A DNA stretch of 11,406 bases from an uncultured Eubacteriales bacterium (lineage in GTDB: Bacteria; Bacillota; Clostridia; Oscillospirales; Oscillospiraceae): the NCBI GenBank assembly GCA_900549705.1, contig URPI01000061.1, forward strand, positions 1 to 11,406, given 5' to 3'. Shown in pieces: positions 5,594 through 11,406 of the stretch (position 1 is its first letter; each line of letters begins with the position of its first letter). The notes under the pieces were generated by a model. That model worked only from the letters and a program-made list of their open reading frames with translations. It had not been told where the DNA came from and did not search any database. The position numbers and the translations under genes were made by a program.

Positions 5594-6301
5594 TTACATC
5601 ACCGTCATCATGTTATAGAGCTTCATCAGGCGGAAATCCTCTTTGGTCAGCTTGAGCTGCTGCACCAGGGCTTCATCCTCTGCCAGACGTTTCTTGGAAA
5701 ACAGCATTTTGATGGCAACCGGCATCATCGGGCGGGCAGACAGGCCGGTAAACAGCCCCCACTTGGTATCGGAATTGACATAATTGGCCATAATCTGGCC
5801 ATTTGCCTTCTCCATTGGGGAATTCTGATTGGTCATAATGACATTGGTGATGGAATCGAAGTGCTCCATATAGCCCCAATAGGTGGTTTCGCAGTTCTGG
5901 TAGCTCTTATAATCCTGAAAATTGACATACATCATAATTTTATAGCGGTTGTCCTCGGATTGCAGCAGCACATCGAAAACACAGCGCATGATGGAATTGA
6001 ATCGCCCATCGTAATAATAGGCGTAGAACTGGGACACGCCATTAAAAAAGGCGGGCTTGGCGCTGTTTGCCTGGATGGTAACCCGGTCGGGGGTGCAGTA
6101 GAGCAGCTGCTCCACATGGATGCCCAAGGCGCGGGCAATCTCATAAATGGTTTCGATATCCAGGACAATCTCTCCGTTTTCATACTTGGAGAGGGTGGAT
6201 TTATTCTTGCAAACGATTTCCGCCAGCTCGTCCAGGGTCATGTGGCGGGACTTGCGGAAGTTACGGATGCGGTGACCGATTTCGCGGCTGATTTCTCCCA
6301 T
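5594..6301 (-). CDS. XRE-family helix-turn-helix regulator with uncharacterised C-terminal domain
   Basis: This 235-residue DNA-binding protein has an N-terminal Cro/CI-type HTH at about 9-66 (IGHRIRNFRKSRHMTLDELAEIV, then STLSKYENGE and TIYEIARALGIHVEQLL). From about residue 70 a domain of some 165 residues follows that I cannot assign. It is rich in Tyr, Phe, Met and Asn, with alternating stretches that look like beta strands (for example FYAYYYDGRFNSIM and YKIMMYVNFQDY) and then a WGYMEHFDSITNVIMTNQNS block. It ends in a basic helix-like tail (about 205-235). The N-terminal half is certain; a ligand-sensing role for the C-terminal half is inference. The ATG at 6301 follows a perfect AGGAGG at 7-nt spacing. 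The gene is monocistronic, with its own extended -10 promoter and terminator. It is divergent from brnQ, which makes brnQ and itself the first targets to consider. Confidence 0.9.
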   Translation of the reverse strand: MGEISREIGHRIRNFRKSRHMTLDELAEIVCKNKSTLSKYENGEIVLDIETIYEIARALGIHVEQLLYCTPDRVTIQANSAKPAFFNGVSQFYAYYYDGRFNSIMRCVFDVLLQSEDNRYKIMMYVNFQDYKSYQNCETTYWGYMEHFDSITNVIMTNQNSPMEKANGQIMANYVNSDTKWGLFTGLSARPMMPVAIKMLFSKKRLAEDEALVQQLKLTKEDFRLMKLYNMMTVM

Positions 6302-6372
6302 GAAGCTGCCTCCTGTTTCCTTAAAATCAACTTTTCGCTCAGATTATTTCTTTTTCCGGGTTTTACAACCGC

Positions 6373-6401
6373 AGTATACCATGTTTAAACCGAAAAGTCT
6401 A
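6373..6401 (-). promoter_or_regulatory. Promoter of the XRE regulator gene
   Basis: On the minus strand there is TAGACT (-35-like, complement of 6396-6401), a 17-bp spacer and TATACT (-10, complement of 6373-6378), preceded by TGG, which gives an extended -10 (TGn). Predicted start is near 6366, with a leader of about 65 nt. The spacer contains the palindrome GTTTAAAC at 6383-6390. Confidence 0.72.
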
Positions 6402-6461
6402 TTGTAAAGAAATAAATTCATTTATAAATTTCTTTTCAGGAAACATCGTGCTGTTTGAAAC
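6383..6461. promoter_or_regulatory. Pair of GTTT/AAAC palindromes, candidate operators
   Basis: GTTTAAAC (6383-6390) lies in the spacer of the XRE promoter and GTTTGAAAC (6453-6461) covers the -35 of the brnQ promoter. The second is part of a wider inverted repeat, TTTGAA-N4-TTCAAA (6454-6469). Placement on both promoters is what a shared autoregulatory operator would look like. However, the half-site spacing differs by one base and the region is AT-rich, so chance is a real alternative. Confidence 0.35.
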
Positions 6462-6483
6462 AATTCAAAAATTCGATTAAGAT
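6455..6483 (+). promoter_or_regulatory. Promoter of brnQ
   Basis: TTGAAA (6455-6460), a 17-bp spacer and TAAGAT (6478-6483) form a reasonable sigma-A promoter. Transcription would start near 6490, leaving a short leader of about 25 nt that holds only the AAAGGA ribosome site (6502-6507). This leaves no room for a leader-peptide attenuator or T-box, so control is more likely by DNA-binding regulation at the promoter. Confidence 0.7.
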
Positions 6484-6515
6484 AGGGGCACTTAACCACT
6501 GAAAGGATGATTCCC

Positions 6516-7880
6516 ATGAAACGCAGTCTTACCGCGAAGGAAACCGTGACCATCACCAGTATGCTCTTTGGTATGTTCTTTGGTGCAGGAAATTTGATTT
6601 TCCCGGCAAAAATGGGCGTAGATGCAGGCAGCAATCTATTGTCTGGATTTCTGGGGGTATTCATCACCGCCGTGGGCATTCCCATGCTGGCGGTTGTTGC
6701 ACTGGGACTGAGCCGCTGCGAGGGCGTGGTTCCGCTGGCAAACAAGGTGGGCAAAAAATACAGCATCTTCTTTTGCAGCCTGCTGTATCTGACCATTGGG
6801 CCGCTGTTTGCCATTCCCCGATGCGCCAGCACCTCCTTCTCTGTGGGAGCGGTTGGTCTGCTGGGAAATGGTCATCCCGGCCTGTATTTGGCTATTTTCT
6901 CCTTCCTGTTTTTCGCCATTGTGCTGCTGTTCTCCCTGAAGCCCGGCGGAATTATGACCTGGATTGGAAAAATCCTCAACCCGGTTTTTCTGGTGTTCCT
7001 GTTTGCGCTGGTGATTGCAGCCCTGCTCCATCCCATTGACCGGGTCTCTGCGGTGGCACCGGCTCAGGCTTATGCCACCGGCGGCAGCGCTTTCTTCTCC
7101 GGCTTCCTGGAGGGCTACAACACCCTGGATGCGCTGGCGGGGCTGGCCTTTGGCATCGTGGTCATCAACGTGGTTCGCGGCACCGGCATTCGTCAGCCGG
7201 AGGATGTTGCGAAGAACACCGCCAAAGCAGGTATTTTCAGCTGCCTGTTTATGGGGCTGATTTACTTCTTCATCACCCTTATCTGCACCCAGAGCGCATC
7301 GCTGTGCACGAACTGTGCCAACGGCGGCGAGGTGCTGGGCACCATTGCAACCTACTATTTCCACTCCGTCGGCTCCTACCTCACCGCTGCCATTGTGACC
7401 TTCGCCTGCCTGAAAACCGCCATCGGACTGGTCACCAGCTGCAGCGAGGCCTTCGTGCAGATGTTCCCCAAGGGGCCGAAGTACCCGGCATGGGCAGTCA
7501 TCTTCTGCATTGCCGCCTTTGGCATTGCCAACTTCGGACTTTCCACCATTGTGGCGTGGTGCGTGCCGGTGCTGATGTTTGTGTATCCCCTTGCCATCAC
7601 ACTGATTCTGCTGGCGCTGACGGAAAAATGGTTTGGCGGCAGCAAGCAGGTGTATGTTTGCACCACAGCCTTTACCCTGGTGGCAGCCAGCTTTGATTTC
7701 CTGGGAACGCTTGCGGGAATGCTGCCCCAGAGCAGCTTCCTGGCTGCCGTGAAAGCCATTGGCACCCAATGCATCCCGCTGTACAGCTTGGGCATGGGCT
7801 GGGTTGTTCCGGCGCTGATTGGGTTCGCAGTTGGAATGATTCTACGCAGTGCAAGGAACGCAAAGGTCGCCGTGGCATAA
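6516..7880 (+). CDS. brnQ: Branched-chain amino acid transport carrier BrnQ (LIV-II family)
   Basis: This 454-residue polytopic membrane protein of about 12 helices imports leucine, isoleucine and valine, coupled to a sodium or proton gradient. The N-terminal signature FGAGNLIFP (22-30) and the block LTIGPLFAIPR (92-102) are hallmarks of the BrnQ family, and the length is typical. A loop between helices holds clustered cysteines (CTQSASLCTNCANGG, encoded around 7285-7329), not part of the family hallmark as I know it. I chose the ATG at 6516, which follows AAAGGA at 8 nt; the ATG at 6507 is fused to that ribosome site and would add only three residues. The gene is monocistronic, with its own promoter and a strong terminator, and is divergent from the XRE regulator. 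Confidence 0.96.
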   Translation: MKRSLTAKETVTITSMLFGMFFGAGNLIFPAKMGVDAGSNLLSGFLGVFITAVGIPMLAVVALGLSRCEGVVPLANKVGKKYSIFFCSLLYLTIGPLFAIPRCASTSFSVGAVGLLGNGHPGLYLAIFSFLFFAIVLLFSLKPGGIMTWIGKILNPVFLVFLFALVIAALLHPIDRVSAVAPAQAYATGGSAFFSGFLEGYNTLDALAGLAFGIVVINVVRGTGIRQPEDVAKNTAKAGIFSCLFMGLIYFFITLICTQSASLCTNCANGGEVLGTIATYYFHSVGSYLTAAIVTFACLKTAIGLVTSCSEAFVQMFPKGPKYPAWAVIFCIAAFGIANFGLSTIVAWCVPVLMFVYPLAITLILLALTEKWFGGSKQVYVCTTAFTLVAASFDFLGTLAGMLPQSSFLAAVKAIGTQCIPLYSLGMGWVVPALIGFAVGMILRSARNAKVAVA

Positions 7881-7902
7881 GAAATTTCACCTAAGACATC
7901 AA

Positions 7903-7939
7903 AATCCCACAGGATGAGCCTTGTGCCTCCTGTGGGATT
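7903..7939. terminator. Shared bidirectional terminator between brnQ and the murC operon
   Basis: A perfect 12-bp inverted repeat, AATCCCACAGGA (7903-7914) with TCCTGTGGGATT (7928-7939), encloses a 13-nt loop. Plus-strand readthrough enters GTTGTATT; minus-strand readthrough enters TTTTGATG. The T tracts are modest, but the stem is strong and sits between convergent stop codons. Confidence 0.82.
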
Positions 7940-7967
7940 GTTGTATTCAAAAGAAAATCATTTTTCC

Positions 7968-8393
7968 TTATTCCAGGGTACGGATGTCCAGGTGATAATC
8001 GATTTCACCGGCTTCGGAATCCTCAATGACAATGTGGTACACCAAATCCAGGAATCCACCCGCTGGGGTGAGGTCGCAGAAGATGCGGGTTGCCGTCACC
8101 GTAATCATCAGTGCCCCAAACTCCATCTTATAAAGGGAATCGTGGGACACGCCCTCCTGAAACACCATGGTACTGGACAGCTTGCCGGTGCGGGACAGGG
8201 TGACCTTTTCCGGTTCCACCCGAAAAGTGGTGGTCACGCCCAAAAGGCCGGTGAGCTCACTTTCCTCATAGGTAATGTCCCAGCCGCCGTCCCGGAACTC
8301 CATGGTTCCCTCGGTGTCCAGGCGGATAACCTCCGGCTCCTGCCCCGCATAGGACTGCCGCCCCTCAATGGCGAGCATCACCGGGGTTTTCAT
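7968..8393 (-). CDS. DUF1934 (YwiB-type) beta-barrel protein
   Basis: This 141-residue cytoplasmic protein has the look of DUF1934: an N-terminal IEGRQSYAGQEPEVIRLDTEGTME-type opening (residues 9-32), a central stretch with SELTGLLGVTTTF, then SRTGKLSSTMVFQEG, and a C-terminal FLDLVYHIVIEDSEAG strand pair. Family members fold as calycin-like (lipocalin-type) barrels of unknown function. It is the last gene of the murC-ddl operon. Its ATG at 8393 overlaps the ddl stop by 4 nt (ATGA) and is preceded by GGAGG inside ddl, so it is translated together with the D-Ala-D-Ala ligase. The barrel could bind a small hydrophobic or cell-wall-related ligand, but that is speculation. No signal peptide is visible. 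Confidence 0.9.
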   Translation of the reverse strand: MKTPVMLAIEGRQSYAGQEPEVIRLDTEGTMEFRDGGWDITYEESELTGLLGVTTTFRVEPEKVTLSRTGKLSSTMVFQEGVSHDSLYKMEFGALMITVTATRIFCDLTPAGGFLDLVYHIVIEDSEAGEIDYHLDIRTLE

Positions 8394-9457
8394 TGGGCAT
8401 CCTCCATGGCAAGGCGCAGCAGCTCATCAATCAGCTGGGCATAGGGAATGCCGCTGGCTGCAAAGAGCTTGGGGTACATGGAAATGGAGGTAAAACCGGG
8501 AATCGTGTTAATTTCATTGAAAACCACCCGTCCCTCCTCGGTGACGAAAAAGTCCACCCGACTAAGGCCGCGGCAGCCAACCGCCTGATAAACCCGAACA
8601 GCCATATCCCGCACCTGCTCGGAGGTCTGCTCACTGATGCGGGCAGGGATATAGGCAACAGAGGTATCGGTGATATATTTTGCCTCGTAATCATAGAACT
8701 CCGCGCCGGAATCAATCTCGCCACAAACGGAGGCCACAGGGCTGTCGTTGCCCATGACAGCAACCTCCACTTCCCTGCCCCGGATAAATTCTTCCACCAG
8801 CACCTTTTTATCGTACACAGCGGCACTCAGTAAGCCCTGGGTCAGCGCATCCCTGTCAGCGGCTTTGGAAACGCCCACAGAGGAGCCGGTTCCGGCAGGC
8901 TTGACGAACATGGGATAGGCAAAGCGGGCTTCCAGACGGGCAACGATAGAATCCATATGGCAGTCCAGCTCGCTGCGGTTGACCAGCTCCCAGGCGGCCT
9001 GGGGAACGCCCGCCCGATCGGCAACCAATTTTGTCAATGTTTTATCCATTGCAACGGCGGAGGCGGAGACGTGAGGCCCCACATAGGGAATCCCCGCCAG
9101 CTGTAAAAGCCCCTGGATGGTGCCGTCCTCGCCGTTTTCGCCGTGGAGAACAGGGAAAACCACATCAATACGTTCCCGCACCACACAGTAGCCCTCGAAG
9201 CTCAGAAGCCCCTGGCCGCGAACAGGGGAAATCGCGGCGCGACGGTTGCCGGGGTAGTCCTTCCACTCACCGGAGGGCAGAAGGGAATAATCCTTTCCCG
9301 TGTAGAGCACCCAATCCCCTTCCCGGGTAATTCCCACAGGGAAGACATTGTACCGATCATGGTCGATGTTATTGAGCACCGACTCCGCACTGCGCAGAGA
9401 CACCTCATGCTCGGGGCTGACACCGCCGAACAGAATGCAAACACTTAACTTTTTCAA
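8390..9457 (-). CDS. ddl: D-alanine--D-alanine ligase
   Basis: This 355-residue ATP-grasp enzyme joins two D-alanines to make the dipeptide that is added to UDP-MurNAc-tripeptide. Visible motifs in order are FGGVSPEHEVSL (10-21), HGENGEDGTIQG (105-116), KPAGTGSSVG (186-195), YDYEAKY (255-261), RVDFF (300-304) and the metal-site block NEINTIPGFT (314-323). The KY pair in YDYEAKY is the form seen in true D-Ala-D-Ala ligases rather than VanA-type D-Ala-D-Lac ligases, so ordinary housekeeping function is likely. The start is a TTG at 9457, directly preceded by AGAGG at about 8-nt spacing and giving the family-typical MKKLSVCILFGG. No ATG or GTG fits as well. The gene follows murC by 17 nt, with its ribosome site next to the murC stop, and runs into the DUF1934 gene with a 4-nt overlap. 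Confidence 0.97.
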   Translation of the reverse strand: MKKLSVCILFGGVSPEHEVSLRSAESVLNNIDHDRYNVFPVGITREGDWVLYTGKDYSLLPSGEWKDYPGNRRAAISPVRGQGLLSFEGYCVVRERIDVVFPVLHGENGEDGTIQGLLQLAGIPYVGPHVSASAVAMDKTLTKLVADRAGVPQAAWELVNRSELDCHMDSIVARLEARFAYPMFVKPAGTGSSVGVSKAADRDALTQGLLSAAVYDKKVLVEEFIRGREVEVAVMGNDSPVASVCGEIDSGAEFYDYEAKYITDTSVAYIPARISEQTSEQVRDMAVRVYQAVGCRGLSRVDFFVTEEGRVVFNEINTIPGFTSISMYPKLFAASGIPYAQLIDELLRLAMEDAQ

Positions 9458-9474
9458 AAAAAGAACCTCTTTTC

Positions 9475-10830
9475 TTAATCCTTCAGCAGGGCTTCTCCGG
9501 CACGAAAAATGTCGCCTGCCCCAATGGTGAGCACCAGGTCACCGGGCTGCACATGGCTGCGGAGATACGCCGTTACATCCGGCAAAGTCTGGCAATAGAC
9601 TGCGCCGGGAATCTCCTTCGCCAGATCCAGGGAAGAAATGCCAAAATCATTGCGCTCCCGGGCAGCGTAAATCTCCGCCAGCACCAGCACGTCCACCTTG
9701 GAAAGCTCCCGCACGAAGTCCGGGAACAGCGCCTTGGTTCTGGAATAGGTGTGGGGCTGGAAGGCAACCACCAGTCGCTTTGCACCCATGGTACGGGCGG
9801 TTTCGATGGTGGCGCGGAGTTCATCGGGATGGTGGGCATAGTCATCATACACTTCCGCCCCGTTAAACGTGCCCTTGTGCTCCATGCGGCGGCCTGCCCC
9901 ATGGAACGATGCCACGCCGCGGGTGACAGCCTCGCCGGGGATGCCCAGCATCCAGGAGGCAGCGGCGGCAGCCAGCGTATTGAGGGCATTATGCCGCCCC
10001 ATCACGCCCATATCCACATGGCAGTAAACTGCTCCGTTGATGGACACATCGAAATGCTGCCAATCAGAAGAGATATTCTCTGCCCGCACCTGGTTCTTCT
10101 CCCCCAGGCCGAAGCTCAGATGCTTGATGCCCTTCATGGCCTCCACGGTATGGGGGTCATCGCCATTGGACACCACGCCGAAGGTGGCCATTTCAGCAAA
10201 CTTATGAAAGGACTTTTGAATGTCCGCCAAATCCTTGAAGTAGTCCAGGTGGTCTGCTTCCACGTTCAGCACCACTGCCAACGTGGGGAAGAAATTCAGG
10301 AAGGAATCGCAATACTCACAGCTTTCCAGCACGATGGTATCGCCGTGACCCACCCGGTGCCCCGCATGGAGCAGCGGCAGGTATCCGCCAATCATCACTG
10401 TGGGATCCATATCGGCCTCCATGAGAATATGGGTCATCATAGAGGTAGTAGTCGTTTTGCCGTGAGTGCCGGAGATGCAGATGGCATTTTTATAGGACTT
10501 CATAATCTCGCCCCAGGCCTGTGCCCGCTCGAATACCGGAATACCGGCGCTGCGGGCAGCGGCAATCTCAGGGTTGTCGTTATGAGCTGCAGCAGTGCGG
10601 ATGACACAGTCAGCGCCCCGGATATTTTCTGCCCGGTGACCAATGTCCACATGGATGCCTTTTTCAATCAGCTCATCCGTGGACAGGGACGCGCTCATAT
10701 CAGAGCCGGAAACCTCCAGCCCCATCCCCTTGAGCACCAGTCCCAGGGGGCGCATGGAAACGCCGCCGATGCCAATGAGATGCACCCGCTTGCCCGGAAC
10801 GAGATACTCGGAAATATCACAAGTTTTCAT
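9475..10830 (-). CDS. murC: UDP-N-acetylmuramate--L-alanine ligase MurC
   Basis: This 451-residue cytoplasmic Mur ligase adds L-alanine to UDP-MurNAc with ATP, the first amino-acid step of the peptidoglycan stem. The three Mur domains are visible: an N-terminal UDP-binding Rossmann part with HLIGIGGVSM (17-26), the central ATPase part with GTHGKTTTTS (121-130), ESCEYCDSFL (169-178), NVEADHLDYF (189-198) and GRHN (278-281), and the C-terminal part with DDYAHHP (329-335), FQPHTYSRT (357-365) and GAGDI (437-441). GIGGVSMRPLG departs from the common GIGGxGMSG form and ESCEYCDSFL from the EADESD form, a pattern I associate with Clostridia-type MurC. The ATG at 10830 follows AAGGGAG at normal spacing. 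It is the first gene of murC-ddl-DUF1934, with a strong promoter upstream. Length and motifs indicate a complete, functional enzyme. Confidence 0.97.
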   Translation of the reverse strand: MKTCDISEYLVPGKRVHLIGIGGVSMRPLGLVLKGMGLEVSGSDMSASLSTDELIEKGIHVDIGHRAENIRGADCVIRTAAAHNDNPEIAAARSAGIPVFERAQAWGEIMKSYKNAICISGTHGKTTTTSMMTHILMEADMDPTVMIGGYLPLLHAGHRVGHGDTIVLESCEYCDSFLNFFPTLAVVLNVEADHLDYFKDLADIQKSFHKFAEMATFGVVSNGDDPHTVEAMKGIKHLSFGLGEKNQVRAENISSDWQHFDVSINGAVYCHVDMGVMGRHNALNTLAAAAASWMLGIPGEAVTRGVASFHGAGRRMEHKGTFNGAEVYDDYAHHPDELRATIETARTMGAKRLVVAFQPHTYSRTKALFPDFVRELSKVDVLVLAEIYAARERNDFGISSLDLAKEIPGAVYCQTLPDVTAYLRSHVQPGDLVLTIGAGDIFRAGEALLKD

Positions 10831-10874
10831 AAAAAATAACTCCCTTGTCAGAGAACATAACCATACGATTTTGC

Positions 10875-10903
10875 ATTATACATCATACGGTGGAATGAAA
10901 CAA
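10875..10903 (-). promoter_or_regulatory. Promoter of the murC-ddl-DUF1934 operon
   Basis: On the minus strand, TTGTTT (complement of 10898-10903), a 17-bp spacer and a perfect TATAAT (complement of 10875-10880) make a strong sigma-A promoter. The start would be near 10868, about 38 nt before the murC ATG. The strength suits a constitutive cell-wall operon. Confidence 0.82.
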
Positions 10904-10962
10904 CCACAAAATGTAACCTTTTCGGAAAAAGTCGGCGTTTTCCCAATTTTTGACAGAAATAG

Positions 10963-10991
10963 CCCGCTGTGAAGCAATCGTTCACAGCGGG
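10963..10991 (-). terminator. Terminator of the glycosyltransferase gene
   Basis: CCCGCTGTGAA (10963-10973) and TTCACAGCGGG (10981-10991) form a perfect 11-bp stem with a 7-nt loop, 27 nt past the stop codon at 11019. On the minus strand it is followed by CTATTTCTG, only moderately T-rich. It separates the glycosyltransferase gene from the murC promoter. Confidence 0.75.
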
Positions 10992-11018
10992 TTTGTGGAA
11001 AGCATTTGAGGTTTTCCG

Positions 11019-11406
11019 CTATTTATTCAGCTGGGTACGCAGGCAGTTCAGCGCCTTAAAGGGGTAATATAAGTGGTGGGTCATCAGGAAAAACAGGAGG
11101 TCGTCCTTCCTGGTGGCAGAAATGTAATACGTCTTCCCCGCCCGGAGGTTATGCAGAAGCGCTTTTTCCTGGGCACGATAGGTGCTGCCCGGACAGGAGG
11201 ACAGGTTATTCAGCAGGCTCAGCTCCGCTTTCAGCTTCATGTTCCGGGCGGCTGCCTCCAACTGGGGGTACTGCTGAAGGATGAGCTGCTGCTTCACATC
11301 TGCCACCTTTGTAATGTCAAAATACTTTTCCGAAAAGGCAGCACGGGAGGCGCTGGCAGCATTGGGACGGTAAAAATATACAACCCGGTTGATTCCCGCA
11401 ATGCAG
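11019..11406 (-). CDS. Probable family 2 glycosyltransferase, C-terminal part only
   Basis: The frame is open from the right edge of the window to the TAA at 11019, giving about 128 visible residues; the start and catalytic domain lie outside. The visible part begins CIAGINRVVYFYRPNAASAS and continues RAAFSEKYFDITKVADVKQQLI, then a helical stretch LQQYPQLEAAARNMKLKAELSLLNNL. This pattern (a Y-Y-R segment with SAS, then a F-S-x-K-x-x-D helix and KYPQLE-A-A) is what I know from the C-terminal helical region of GT2 glycosyltransferases that build surface polysaccharides. No GT-A DxD motif can be checked here. A GTG at 11306 could look like a start, but the matching sequence continues upstream of it, so it is internal. 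Its terminator and the murC promoter show it is a separate unit from murC. Confidence 0.72.
   Translation of the reverse strand, partial: CIAGINRVVYFYRPNAASASRAAFSEKYFDITKVADVKQQLILQQYPQLEAAARNMKLKAELSLLNNLSSCPGSTYRAQEKALLHNLRAGKTYYISATRKDDLLFFLMTHHLYYPFKALNCLRTQLNK

Noticed and set aside
6636..7769. Minus-strand open frame of 377 codons antisense to brnQ
   Set aside because: The product is rich in Gln, Gly, His and Asn, a typical shadow of a hydrophobic membrane protein; it has no motif and no ribosome site that would support it.
8390..9457. ddl as a vancomycin-resistance ligase (VanA/VanC type)
   Set aside because: The YDYEAKY segment and the murC-linked context fit a housekeeping D-Ala-D-Ala ligase, and no vanH/vanX/vanT-like neighbour is present.
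9553..10839. Plus-strand open frame of 428 codons antisense to murC
   Set aside because: murC is intact and well conserved on the other strand. The antisense product is rich in His and Gly, as expected from codon mirroring in GC-rich genes.
11019..11306. A small stand-alone 95-residue gene starting at GTG 11306
   Set aside because: The frame stays open to the window edge and the glycosyltransferase-like sequence continues upstream of that GTG, so it is the end of a larger gene.
1..11406. CRISPR array, tRNA, rRNA, insertion sequence or phage genes
   Set aside because: No regularly spaced repeats, no cloverleaf sequence recognised, no transposase or integrase motif and no terminal inverted repeats; nearly every base is covered by housekeeping-type genes and short intergenic regions.

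Overview
The window reads as ordinary chromosomal DNA from a Gram-positive, Clostridia-type bacterium. A gut Oscillospirales/Ruminococcaceae-like lineage is my best guess. The grounds are moderate GC with strong AGGAGG-type ribosome binding sites, a short 245-residue NagB, an ECF-transporter S component, a DUF1934 (YwiB-type) gene joined to ddl, and the Clostridia-style MurC motif variant. This placement is inference from gene content; no marker RNA gene is present. I see no insertion sequence, phage gene, CRISPR array, tRNA or rRNA.

Layout from left to right. (1) The 3' end of an M24 Xaa-Pro aminopeptidase gene (+) converges on nagB (-), and the two share a strong hairpin terminator. nagB has a near-consensus promoter. 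(2) A lone ECF-transporter S component (+) faces, across a second shared terminator, a compact four-gene minus-strand operon: ECF sigma factor, six-helix membrane protein of unknown family, ABC ATPase, ABC-2-type permease. All four genes overlap by 4, 10 and 14 nt in the order of transcription, so they are almost certainly co-translated. (3) Upstream of that operon lies an XRE-type regulator (-) with an unrecognised C-terminal domain. It is divergent from brnQ, a branched-chain amino acid carrier (+). The 0.2 kb between them holds one clear promoter for each gene and two small GTTT/AAAC palindromes that sit on those promoters. (4) brnQ converges on a cell-wall operon on the minus strand, murC-ddl-DUF1934, driven by a TTGTTT-17-TATAAT promoter. 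ddl appears to start with TTG, and the DUF1934 gene overlaps ddl by 4 nt. (5) At the right edge is the C-terminal part of a probable family 2 glycosyltransferase (-).

Functionally, murC and ddl supply two steps of peptidoglycan precursor synthesis. nagB sits at the branch between amino-sugar catabolism and UDP-GlcNAc supply. brnQ and the aminopeptidase concern amino acid and peptide supply, and the S component concerns vitamin-like uptake. The part that looks least like textbook annotation is the sigma factor/membrane protein/ABC exporter cassette. It looks like a self-contained envelope sensing or resistance module in which the unknown membrane protein could serve as anti-sigma or third transporter component. 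Next in interest is the XRE regulator with its uncharacterised sensor domain beside brnQ.
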